DNA from: Candidatus Woesearchaeota archaeon
GTDB lineage: Archaea > Nanobdellota > Nanobdellia > Woesearchaeales > ARS49
Length of the DNA stretch: 12,975 nucleotides
Reading direction: 5' to 3'
Assembly: GCA_030630695.1 (NCBI GenBank)
Contig: DAOVMP010000001.1
Span: 1-12,975 of the forward strand
Each line of letters opens with the position of its first letter. Position 1 is the first letter of the stretch. Positions 6,122 through 12,539 of this stretch are shown piece after piece. The notes below the pieces were generated by a model, which saw only the letters and a program-made list of their open reading frames with translations, ran no database searches and had not been told where the DNA came from. The translations under genes were made by a program, and so were the position numbers.

Positions 6122-8614
6122 ATGACCTGGGAGCTAGACAAAGGATTTGAAGAAATAGTAAGAAAAAGAAATCCAAACCTATTTGAAAAAGTTAAAGCGG
6201 CGAGCAAAGAACACAAAATTTCTTATCTTGAGGCACTTGATTTGCTTCATCCAGAGTATAAAGATACACAACCTGAGCGAAGAGACAAACTTATACAAAC
6301 GATTCAAGAAGCACAAGAAAAAATTAACAAAGATGTTATAGGAGAAGGATTAACACTCGCCGGAAGAGTCCCTCCAACAGTAGGCGACGGACAAACATTG
6401 ACTGGTGAAAAAACACTTGTTTCTAGACTCGACCAGCAAGATAATCTACAAACAGTAAACAGAAAACCAGAATCTAGCAAAAGACAGGAGCACATGCCAA
6501 CAATACCTGTTGACCAACAAGATATTAACGCAACAGTACAAAGCAAAAAAACAGATCCAATAGGAGATATTTTGAGTCCGGCACGATCCCAAGACGAAAC
6601 ACAAATACCGGCAGAAGAAGAATGGAGATCAGAATATACTAATTATTCCAAACTTGACGAAGGCGGAATGGCAGTAATATTAAAAGCAGAACAAAAAAAT
6701 CCTAAAAGAGAGGTAGCAATAAAATCATCTTTTGCAGAAAATTTTGAATCCATACTTAGATTTGAAAACGAAATGCAGGCAACAGCAGAATTAGCTCATC
6801 CTTCAATTCCTCCGTTATACGCAAAGCTTGATGATCGCCATTTTTCAATGAAACTAATCAAGGGGGAAACATTATCTTCAATAATCAAAAAAATACACAA
6901 AAAAGAAGACGGATATGACGAAAAATACAATGAAAAAAGATTACTTGAAATATTCATTAAAGCATGCGATGCAATGGCATACGCACATTCTAAAGGAATA
7001 ATACACAGAGATATAAAACCTGAAAATATAATGATTGGAGAATTTGGAGAAGTTCAATTTATGGACTGGGGACTGGCTAAGAAAAAAGGTACAGAAGACA
7101 AAGTAAGAAAAAGTGTAGACAAAAGCAAAGAACAAATGCCTGCAAAACCCGGTTTAACACAAGACGGGGCAGTAATGGGAACATTTGCATACATGCCTCC
7201 AGAACAAGCCGGAGGAGATATAGACGCAATAGATGAACGATCAGATGTATATTCTCTCGGAGCAACACTATTTGAAATGTTAATGTATGAACCTCCAATA
7301 AAAATAAATGACCAAGATGGTGCATTACAATTAGTACATAAAATAATTAATGGCAAAAAAACAAAAATGAAAAATGTTCAAAAAGAACTAGAATCAATAG
7401 TCACAAAAGCACTTGAAAAAAAGAAAAACAAAAGATATTCTGATGTTGAACATTTAATCGATGACATTCAAAAATACTTAGACGGAGAAAAAGTTAGTGC
7501 ACATAAATATAGCTTTAAAGAAAAATTTGGAAGATTTTACACAAAAAATTCCAAAAAAATATTAACAGGACTGGCAGGATTGGTTTTGTTAGCAGCAGGA
7601 AGTTCTGGAATAATGTATTTTCAATCACAAGCAGAAAAAGCAGAAGCACAAACAGCGAAGGCGGAAGCGAAAGTTGCCAAAAAAGATAAAGCACTGGCAA
7701 TAAAAGACAAAGAAAAAATAGAATTAGCGCGACAAAAAGATCAAGAGAGAGAGAAAGCAGAGGATGCGGCGAGAGAAGAAACTGAAAAAAGAAGAGATGA
7801 AGCAGAAAGAATGATTCAAAAGGGATATTTATTCTATACAATAGAACAATACTCTCCCGCTATTGACATGTACACCAAAGCTGTAGAAATAGATTCTACT
7901 CACGCGGAGGCGTATCATAACCGAGGAGTATCATTTAGAAAAAGAGCGTTACTTGACAATCCAAACAGTTTTAACTGGTCTAAAAACGATGACATGGATC
8001 AATCATTAGAGGATTTACTTAAAGCAGTAGAATTGGACGGAACTAATACTTGGTATAGAATGGAATTGTCTCGAACATTAGAATATCTAGGAAGAAACGA
8101 AGATGCAGAAAAACAGCTTAACGAAGCAATACTCATGGCGCGGAAACAAAAAGAAGCGCCTCACCCGTATGTTAAATTTAATTTTGGTGCTCTTTATTCA
8201 AGAAAGGCATCAAATTCCGCCGGTTCTGAAAAAAGAAAAATATTAGAGCAAAGTATTGATTGGTACACACAATTCTTGCAAGAAATTCCGCAACACGGCA
8301 AAGCACTCGCAAGTCGTGCAAATGAATATAATCGTTTGGGTAAATTTGATGCGGAAAAATTTTACTTTGCTGAAACAGATGCAAGACAAGCAATCATGTG
8401 CGGACATGATAAAGCACACTTTGAATTAGGATATGCGCTGGGTTACATTGCTAAAGACACTAAAAGTCTGACACCTTTACAAATGAGACAAACAAATGAA
8501 GAAGCAAAAGGACATTTTGAAAAAGCAAGATTATACTGTCGAGATGAGCCAGATAAACTAAAAATTATTGAACAGGCGCTTCAAAGCATTGAAAAAAGAT
8601 TACAAAATAAATAA
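6122..8614 (+). CDS. Membrane-anchored Hanks-type Ser/Thr protein kinase with TPR-like C-terminal region
   Basis: The 830-residue protein has a Thr-rich, probably disordered N-terminal region (about 60-165), then a kinase domain (about 173-455). Key residues visible are Lys201 (VAIK), Glu217 in helix C, HRDIKPEN at 295-302, a DWG in place of DFG (315-317), YMPPEQ (358-362) and RSDVYSLG (373-380). The Gly loop is weak: DEGGMAV lacks the first and third glycines of GxGxxG. A membrane segment follows at 480-500, then an Ala/Glu/Lys-rich coiled coil (502-565) and TPR-like helical repeats (566-830, for example SPAIDMYTKAVEIDSTHAEAYHNRG). By the usual topology the kinase faces the cytoplasm and the TPR part faces outward. 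The sequence style (MPPEQ, DWGLAK) is like bacterial, especially planctomycete, kinases, so transfer is possible. Substrates are unknown. Confidence 0.93.
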   Translation: MTWELDKGFEEIVRKRNPNLFEKVKAASKEHKISYLEALDLLHPEYKDTQPERRDKLIQTIQEAQEKINKDVIGEGLTLAGRVPPTVGDGQTLTGEKTLVSRLDQQDNLQTVNRKPESSKRQEHMPTIPVDQQDINATVQSKKTDPIGDILSPARSQDETQIPAEEEWRSEYTNYSKLDEGGMAVILKAEQKNPKREVAIKSSFAENFESILRFENEMQATAELAHPSIPPLYAKLDDRHFSMKLIKGETLSSIIKKIHKKEDGYDEKYNEKRLLEIFIKACDAMAYAHSKGIIHRDIKPENIMIGEFGEVQFMDWGLAKKKGTEDKVRKSVDKSKEQMPAKPGLTQDGAVMGTFAYMPPEQAGGDIDAIDERSDVYSLGATLFEMLMYEPPIKINDQDGALQLVHKIINGKKTKMKNVQKELESIVTKALEKKKNKRYSDVEHLIDDIQKYLDGEKVSAHKYSFKEKFGRFYTKNSKKILTGLAGLVLLAAGSSGIMYFQSQAEKAEAQTAKAEAKVAKKDKALAIKDKEKIELARQKDQEREKAEDAAREETEKRRDEAERMIQKGYLFYTIEQYSPAIDMYTKAVEIDSTHAEAYHNRGVSFRKRALLDNPNSFNWSKNDDMDQSLEDLLKAVELDGTNTWYRMELSRTLEYLGRNEDAEKQLNEAILMARKQKEAPHPYVKFNFGALYSRKASNSAGSEKRKILEQSIDWYTQFLQEIPQHGKALASRANEYNRLGKFDAEKFYFAETDARQAIMCGHDKAHFELGYALGYIAKDTKSLTPLQMRQTNEEAKGHFEKARLYCRDEPDKLKIIEQALQSIEKRLQNK

Positions 8615-8616
8615 AC

Positions 8617-8632
8617 CCTTCTTTAGTAGTTA
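8617..8632. repeat. 16-base dispersed repeat, copy 1
   Basis: The sequence ccttctttagtagtta starts three bases after the kinase stop codon and is identical to 9452-9467. The pyrimidine-rich half could be part of a terminator for the kinase, but the match extends beyond it. A looser relative (13 of 17 positions) lies at 6104-6120, just before the kinase ATG. Confidence 0.6.
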
Positions 8633-8767
8633 TGTGATACACGCGGGACATCTTAATTTAAATGAAGTAAATTAAAAACGCAATAGTACAATTGAGTAGA
8701 CTATAGAAATATTTATATACCTCTCCCATATACTAATCAAATAGAACTTAATCACCTTCACCCTAAA

Positions 8768-8896
8768 ATGTACATAAAAAAAAGCAAGAAAAATCTTGAT
8801 AAAGGCCAACACTTCTTAATATATCCTATAATAATAAATATAGTTTACGCTATAGAAAAGAATATAAATGCTTCTTTTTTTCGTATTAGTATATGA
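8768..8896 (+). CDS. Possible 42-residue small protein (weak)
   Basis: An ATG at 8768 opens a 42-codon frame whose TGA (8894-8896) overlaps the ATG of the next gene. The peptide has a Lys-rich start and a hydrophobic middle (HFLIYPIIINIVYAI), like a tiny membrane peptide. A TATA-like site at 8706-8719 would give a leader of about 25-30 bases. Against it, the region also contains the promoter of the next gene, and a short AT-rich frame with many Ile and Lys codons can arise by chance. Confidence 0.2.
   Translation: MYIKKSKKNLDKGQHFLIYPIIINIVYAIEKNINASFFRISI
8856..8870 (+). promoter_or_regulatory. Promoter of the 151-residue hypothetical gene
   Basis: gaaaag (8855-8860) followed by aatataaatg (8861-8870) matches a BRE plus TATA box, 23-32 bases before the ATG at 8893. 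This again predicts a leaderless or nearly leaderless transcript. Confidence 0.6.
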
Positions 8897-9348
8897 ATGA
8901 TGATCCATCGATAGTTTCGGTATATCCTACACCCAACTTTCCACAAAGATATGAACAACTTGTAACTATGTTATTAAGTGAAACAAAAGGAGTAATAAGA
9001 AGTTATTTCAACTCTTGTTCCAAAATTGTTAGCATAGACACTTATTTGAAAGAAGAATATTATGATGATTGCCCCACCACAACAATTCTTTTTGATAAGG
9101 CAAAAGCAAAAATAAAATTTTTGGAATTGCTTAGTTCAATAAAAGGAACAAAAGAATTGATTGATAAACTTAATGACGGCTATCAAGTACTCAAATCTAA
9201 ATCAAAAGAATTGAGCAATAACCATCCTAATAGAAAATTAAAAGATATATCATCAAAGATAAATCAATTCAAAAAAATTTATGAAGCAACTCATGAAACA
9301 ATTATTGATTTAATAGGCAATAACATAATATACTGGTGCAGACGTTAA
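8893..9348 (+). CDS. Hypothetical helical protein, 151 residues
   Basis: I do not recognise it. The first 18 residues are extended and Pro-containing (VSVYPTPNFPQRYE). The rest looks mostly alpha-helical, with a Lys/Ile/Leu-rich stretch at about 70-140 that could form a helical bundle or coiled coil. There are cysteines at positions 42, 60 and 149, but no metal-binding pattern, membrane segment or signal peptide. The start is supported by a BRE/TATA pair at the leaderless distance. It lies alone between the kinase and the six-cysteine membrane protein, on the same strand as both, but each has its own promoter, so an operon is not indicated. Confidence 0.7.
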   Translation: MNDDPSIVSVYPTPNFPQRYEQLVTMLLSETKGVIRSYFNSCSKIVSIDTYLKEEYYDDCPTTTILFDKAKAKIKFLELLSSIKGTKELIDKLNDGYQVLKSKSKELSNNHPNRKLKDISSKINQFKKIYEATHETIIDLIGNNIIYWCRR

Positions 9349-9451
9349 TAAAACAAATATCTTAGGTTTTCTCTAACTAAACAAACCACGCAACCACCGC
9401 CAAAAAGACCAATATTCTCACCACGTTTGCAAAAACAAAAAATCAAATAAT

Positions 9452-9467
9452 CCTTCTTTAGTAGTTA
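9452..9467. repeat. 16-base dispersed repeat, copy 2
   Basis: Identical to 8617-8632. It ends five bases before the TATA box of the gene at 9505, a position where an activator or repressor site would lie. The copy downstream of the kinase has no gene start close behind it, so its role may differ, or the two may be remnants of a duplicated segment. Confidence 0.6.
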
Positions 9468-9471
9468 CAAA

Positions 9472-9481
9472 CTTTTATAAC
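9472..9481 (+). promoter_or_regulatory. TATA box of the Lys/Pro-repeat membrane protein gene
   Basis: cttttataac lies 24-33 bases before the ATG at 9505. A second TATA-like site, ctttataag (9483-9491), is too close to the start for normal use unless the transcript begins inside the gene. No Shine-Dalgarno site is seen, so the transcript is probably leaderless. Confidence 0.55.
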
Positions 9482-9504
9482 TCTTTATAAGAACGAGTGG
9501 TTAT

Positions 9505-10563
9505 ATGGGGTATGAATTAGAACAATTAAAAGAATTTATACGTTCAGAACTAAAAAAAGGATATGCTGTTGATACTGTTAAAACTACACTTGCTAGTTCT
9601 GGATTTTCTAGATCGCAGATAAAAAAGGCATTTGCTACATTACATAAAAAGGAAAAAATAACAAAAAAACCTGAATTTATACCTTCTGTAACAGTAAAGA
9701 AACCAAAAGGGCCAGGATTATTTTCAGGATGGTTTAAACACAAACCAAAATCGATTAAGCCCAAGAAAGTTGTTAAAAAACCAGTAAAGAAAATAGCAAA
9801 ACCTAAAAAACCAAAGAAAAAAGGCCCGGGAATATTTTCAAGATTCTTTTTCAAAGAAGTAAAACCAAAACAAGTAAAGAAAACATTACCAAAGCTTAAA
9901 CCTATTCCTAAGAAAATAGTAAAACCAAAAAAACCCACAGGACCAGGACTATTCTCACGATTATTCAAACCAAAATCGATTAAGCCTGAAGTAAAGAAAC
10001 AAATAATAATTAAACCTGCACCAAAACCTAAACCAATTAAACCTAAAGGGCCGGGAATATTCAAACCAATTACAGATATATTCAAATTAATAGGAAAAAT
10101 CTTAGCAGCAATACTATACAAACTCACACATCCTAGAAAACCCGCACCAATAACCAAAAAAGTATCTAAAAAAAGAATGAGCCATCTATCGCCGCCATTC
10201 CTAGCATTTTACTTAATAATGTTCTTTATAGTAATAGGACTAATAGTATATTTCTTCCCAGCAACATGTATAACAGAAGAATGTTTTGTTGGAAAAGCAA
10301 ACAAATGCGAATCAGCAACATACAGAAACGTAATAGGCGGAACAACTCTGCACTATGAAACAAATGATTGTTATCTAATTAAAACAGTTATGAAAATGAG
10401 CAAAGACGAACCCGAAATAATGCAAAATAGATTCTTAGGAAAATCAATGACTTGCTCGTATAATGAAGGAGACTTTGATCCATTATACATAAACACCATT
10501 TCTGCACACTTAGATACATGTGAAGGAGAATTAAGAGAAGAAATTCTAAAAGTAATACTCTAA
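9505..10563 (+). CDS. Single-pass membrane protein with Lys/Pro-rich repeats and a six-cysteine outer domain
   Basis: The 352-residue protein starts with a small helical domain (about 3-47: LEQLKEFIRSELKKGY then a second amphipathic helix), of a kind often found at the N-terminus of DPANN membrane proteins. Residues 60-222 are very basic and Pro-rich, with four KGPG(L/I)F-type motifs: GPG at 69, 107, 146 and 182. A membrane helix follows at 232-252. The last 100 residues contain six cysteines (255, 260, 268, 289, 317, 339) and a GKSMTC segment, consistent with a disulfide-bonded domain outside the cell. By the positive-inside rule the repeat region is cytoplasmic. The function is unknown; binding of membrane lipid, RNA or a protein partner by the repeats is a guess. 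An opposite-strand open frame (9501-10157) is a low-complexity shadow. Confidence 0.85.
   Translation: MGYELEQLKEFIRSELKKGYAVDTVKTTLASSGFSRSQIKKAFATLHKKEKITKKPEFIPSVTVKKPKGPGLFSGWFKHKPKSIKPKKVVKKPVKKIAKPKKPKKKGPGIFSRFFFKEVKPKQVKKTLPKLKPIPKKIVKPKKPTGPGLFSRLFKPKSIKPEVKKQIIIKPAPKPKPIKPKGPGIFKPITDIFKLIGKILAAILYKLTHPRKPAPITKKVSKKRMSHLSPPFLAFYLIMFFIVIGLIVYFFPATCITEECFVGKANKCESATYRNVIGGTTLHYETNDCYLIKTVMKMSKDEPEIMQNRFLGKSMTCSYNEGDFDPLYINTISAHLDTCEGELREEILKVIL
9703..10065 (+). repeat. Four GPG(L/I)F repeats with a period near 38 residues
   Basis: The GPG motifs of the membrane protein are spaced 38, 39 and 36 residues apart, each followed by a Phe-rich short segment (LFSGWF, IFSRFF, LFSRLF, IFKPIT) and a Lys/Pro linker. 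At DNA level 9741-9761 and 9966-9986 are identical over 21 bases, 225 bases apart and in frame, which points to internal duplication. Confidence 0.75.
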
Positions 10564-10585
10564 TCGAATCAAACAATTTCTAAAT

Positions 10586-10599
10586 TTTGAAAAATAAAA
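10586..10599 (-). terminator. T-rich tract after the EF-Tu domain 2-like gene
   Basis: On the minus strand the bases after the TGA (10602-10600) read ttttatttttc, the kind of T-rich run at which archaeal RNA polymerase terminates. The gap to the converging gene is only 36 bases, so both genes must end here. Confidence 0.4.
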
Positions 10600-10851
10600 T
10601 CAAACCTTAAAGACTAAATCGCCTTCTTTAACCTCTTTAGGAACTTTCATTCCTACTTCTTCCCCGGCATTGCACTCTTCAACATCCTTATGCTCAACCT
10701 GCATAGATTCAACAGTCATCTCTACTTTATTACCATGACCTTCAATAGATATTTTATCGCCTTTTTTGATAGTTTCATCTGCCTTAAGCACAGCAACACT
10801 AATCTTAGGGAAAAAATGAGTTATTTTTCCAATAGGTTTTTTTTCAGCCAT
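10600..10851 (-). CDS. Small translation-factor-like protein (EF-Tu domain 2-like beta barrel)
   Basis: The 83-residue protein matches the pattern of domain 2 of EF-Tu-type GTPases: GKITHFFPKISVAVLKA, then KKGDKISIEG, a VESMQVEHKDVEEC segment and a GEEVGMKVPKEVKEGD ending. It has the barrel only and no GTPase domain. Stand-alone proteins of this sort are common in archaea and are annotated as translation elongation factor-like; their exact role is not established. The start is firmly placed by a strong Shine-Dalgarno sequence 7 bases upstream (gggtg on the minus strand, 10859-10863) and a TATA box at 10886-10895. It is the only gene in the window with such a leader. It follows proS on the same strand, separated by the structured element. 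Confidence 0.85.
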   Translation of the reverse strand: MAEKKPIGKITHFFPKISVAVLKADETIKKGDKISIEGHGNKVEMTVESMQVEHKDVEECNAGEEVGMKVPKEVKEGDLVFKV

Positions 10852-10858
10852 AAGTATT

Positions 10859-10895
10859 CACCCTATACTGAATTAATATTAAGGATTATTTAAAT
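10859..10895 (-). promoter_or_regulatory. TATA box and Shine-Dalgarno site of the EF-Tu domain 2-like gene
   Basis: On the minus strand atttaaataa (10895-10886) is a TATA-like site, and agggtg (10864-10859) matches the archaeal anti-Shine-Dalgarno sequence, 7 bases before the ATG at 10851. Initiation at about 10865 would give a very short leader that just contains the ribosome binding site. Confidence 0.55.
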
Positions 10896-10906
10896 TTTTC
10901 TGTTCT

Positions 10907-11046
10907 GTGGTGCCAAGCCTCATTTGCCCCTCAACTTCGCGCGAGAAAAGCAAAGCTTTTCTGCGCCCAGAAAAACAAGTTTTTCCCGGGCTTTGCCCAG
11001 GTCGACACGAATAATTAGAACTCTTCACCGGCAAACTAGGCACCAC
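10907..11046 (-). ncRNA. GC-rich multi-hairpin element: candidate structured RNA or palindromic element
   Basis: The ends gtggtgcc (10907-10914) and ggcaccac (11039-11046) are perfect 8-bp complements. Inside them tttgcc (10923-10928) pairs with ggcaaa (11030-11035). Three local hairpins follow: 10939-10966 (12 bp with one bulge, aaa loop), 10970-10985 (7-bp arms, 2-base gap) and 10985-11001 (7 bp, ttt loop). In the last, one pair is G-U on the minus-strand RNA but A-C on the plus strand, which favours minus-strand transcription. The element is clearly more GC-rich than its surroundings and lies 12 bases after the proS stop. It contains no convincing frame. I do not recognise it as tRNA, SRP RNA or RNase P RNA. 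Alternatives are a MITE-like palindromic element or a processed 3' end of proS mRNA. Confidence 0.5.
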
Positions 11047-11057
11047 TCCTAATGTTC

Positions 11058-12500
11058 TCAATAACTCTTAGCAAAATAACACCAGACTTTAGCTGGCTTT
11101 CCGCATTGAGGGCATGTTTCATTAATCTTTTTAGGCAAATTAAAAGGAATATTCAAAGACTTTGCTCCACCAGTCTTATCCTTAATCCATTCTTCACAAG
11201 CAGTTTCAGCACACCAAGGAGCATAAACCATTTTCTTATCTTTAATAGCTCTCATAAAATCAGGCCATTCTTTAGTTTCAACAGTATTGTTTTCTAAGAA
11301 TTTCTTAGCTCTAGAAAATAAATTAGACTGTATTTCTTCTAATAACTCAGATATTTTATTTTTAATTTTCTCAATAGGAACTTCAATTTTTTCACCAGTA
11401 TCTCTTCTAACCAAAACTGCTTTAGATTTTTCAATATCTTTAGGGCCTAATTCAATCCGTATAGGAACTCCTTTAAGCTCCCAATGATTAAATTTCCAAC
11501 CAGGAGTGTATTCTTCTCTAGAATCCACTTCTATTTCAAAATCAGATAATTTTTCTTTTAATCTTTTAGCTGCCTCTAAAACTTTTTCTTTTTCTTTATA
11601 AAAAATAGGAACAATAACTGCTTTCAAAGGAGCAACTCTAGGAGGCAAAACCAAACCTTTATTGTCTCCGTGCATCATAATCATAATACCAATAGATCTT
11701 GTTGTTAAACCCCAAGAGTTTTGCCAGCCATACTGTGTTTTTTCATTTTCATCTAAGAATTTAATATCAAAAGCTTTTGAAAAATTCTGCCCTAATGAAT
11801 GCGAAGTTGCCCCTTGAATTGCCTTACCAGCAGGCAAAAAAGTTTCAACACTTGTTGTAAACACTGCACCTGCAAATTTTTCTTTTTCAGATTTAGTTCC
11901 TTTAATCACAGGAATAGCATATAATTCTTCGAAAACTTTTCGATATAATTCTAAAATATCATAAACTTCATCTTCTGCAGACTTTTGATTTGCATGAACA
12001 GTGTGGCCTTCCTGCCATAAAAACTCTCTAGTTCTTAAAAAAGGAATAGGATTTGCAAACTCCCAACGAACAACATTACACCATTGATTGATTAACAAAG
12101 GCAAATCTCTATGCGACCGAATCCATTTAGAATATGATTCATACATTATTGTTTCTGAAGTCGGCCTAATAGCTAATCTTTCATTTAATTTAGTATTACC
12201 TGCATGAGTAACCCAAGCAACTTCAGGAGAAAAACCTTCAACATGTTTTGCTTCTTTTTTTAATAATGCTTCAGGAATAAATAAAGGAAAATACGCATTT
12301 TTAATGCCTTTTTTTTTAATCTCTTTATCAAAAAACTCTTTAACTTTTTCCCAAATAGCATAAGACCAAGGCTTGAAAACCATACAGCCGGAAACAGAAG
12401 TATACTCTATTAAATCTGCTTTCTGAATAACCTGAGTATACCATTCACTGAAATTCTCAGATTTTTTAACTGTAATTCCAATATCTTTTTCTTCAGCCAT
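11058..12500 (-). CDS. proS: Prolyl-tRNA synthetase, archaeal/eukaryotic type
   Basis: The 480-residue class II aminoacyl-tRNA synthetase joins proline to tRNA-Pro in the cytoplasm. Visible signatures are the catalytic-core segment RPTSETIMY (112-120), motif 2 (FLRTREFLWQEGHT, 154-167), motif 3 (GLTTRSIGIMIMMHGDNKGL, 264-283), an anticodon-binding domain from about 290 to 395, and a C-terminal zinc domain with Cys430, Cys435, Cys463 and Cys466. It ends in CYFAKSY, with the conserved terminal Tyr of this subtype. It lacks the editing insertion of bacterial-type enzymes. The length is normal for the archaeal type and the gene looks intact. A TATA box lies 22-33 bases before the ATG, so the transcript is probably leaderless. 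Upstream on the same strand, the previous gene ends only 39 bases away. Confidence 0.98.
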   Translation of the reverse strand: MAEEKDIGITVKKSENFSEWYTQVIQKADLIEYTSVSGCMVFKPWSYAIWEKVKEFFDKEIKKKGIKNAYFPLFIPEALLKKEAKHVEGFSPEVAWVTHAGNTKLNERLAIRPTSETIMYESYSKWIRSHRDLPLLINQWCNVVRWEFANPIPFLRTREFLWQEGHTVHANQKSAEDEVYDILELYRKVFEELYAIPVIKGTKSEKEKFAGAVFTTSVETFLPAGKAIQGATSHSLGQNFSKAFDIKFLDENEKTQYGWQNSWGLTTRSIGIMIMMHGDNKGLVLPPRVAPLKAVIVPIFYKEKEKVLEAAKRLKEKLSDFEIEVDSREEYTPGWKFNHWELKGVPIRIELGPKDIEKSKAVLVRRDTGEKIEVPIEKIKNKISELLEEIQSNLFSRAKKFLENNTVETKEWPDFMRAIKDKKMVYAPWCAETACEEWIKDKTGGAKSLNIPFNLPKKINETCPQCGKPAKVWCYFAKSY

Positions 12501-12520
12501 GATAAGAATGATTTTAATCT

Positions 12521-12534
12521 AGATTTATAAATCT
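12521..12534 (-). promoter_or_regulatory. proS TATA box within a 14-bp palindrome
   Basis: agatttataaatct is a perfect 14-bp palindrome with the TATA core at its centre, 21-34 bases before the proS ATG. It lies in the 39-base gap after the upstream gene, so proS has its own promoter. A symmetric TATA site of this kind can arise simply from AT-rich sequence. Confidence 0.6.
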
Positions 12535-12539
12535 TACTC

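Larger units (their letters stand above)
8615..8892. other. Intergenic region between the kinase and the helical protein gene
   Basis: This 278-base AT-rich region holds the 16-base repeat, a TATA-like sequence at 8706-8719 (gaaatatttatata), the short candidate frame at 8768-8896 and the promoter at 8856-8870. I see no tRNA, no strong hairpin and no terminator beyond the pyrimidine run after the kinase stop. Confidence 0.6.

Noticed and set aside
7515..7841. Leu/Phe-rich minus-strand frame that looks like a membrane protein
   Set aside because: It is antisense to the Lys/Glu/Ala-rich coiled coil of the kinase, which produces Leu/Phe-rich shadows.
9360..9440. C-rich stretch before the 16-base repeat
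   Set aside because: It shows only a weak CAAAC/GTTTG pairing and no open frame, so I cannot support a feature.
9501..10157. Minus-strand open frame of 218 codons
   Set aside because: It is the Gly/Phe-rich mirror of the Lys/Pro repeats on the plus strand, which has a proper promoter, a membrane helix and a cysteine domain.
10907..11046. tRNA, SRP RNA or RNase P RNA
   Set aside because: There is no cloverleaf or T-loop, no SRP domain IV motif and no RNase P conserved region; it is also short for the latter two.
10902..11058. Target-site duplication (gttct) flanking the structured element
   Set aside because: The right copy (11054-11058) is not adjacent to the terminal repeat, so it is probably chance.
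10879..11061. Minus-strand 60-codon frame between proS and the EF-Tu domain 2-like gene
   Set aside because: It covers the hairpin element, overlaps the proS end and downstream promoter, and its peptide has no protein-like pattern.
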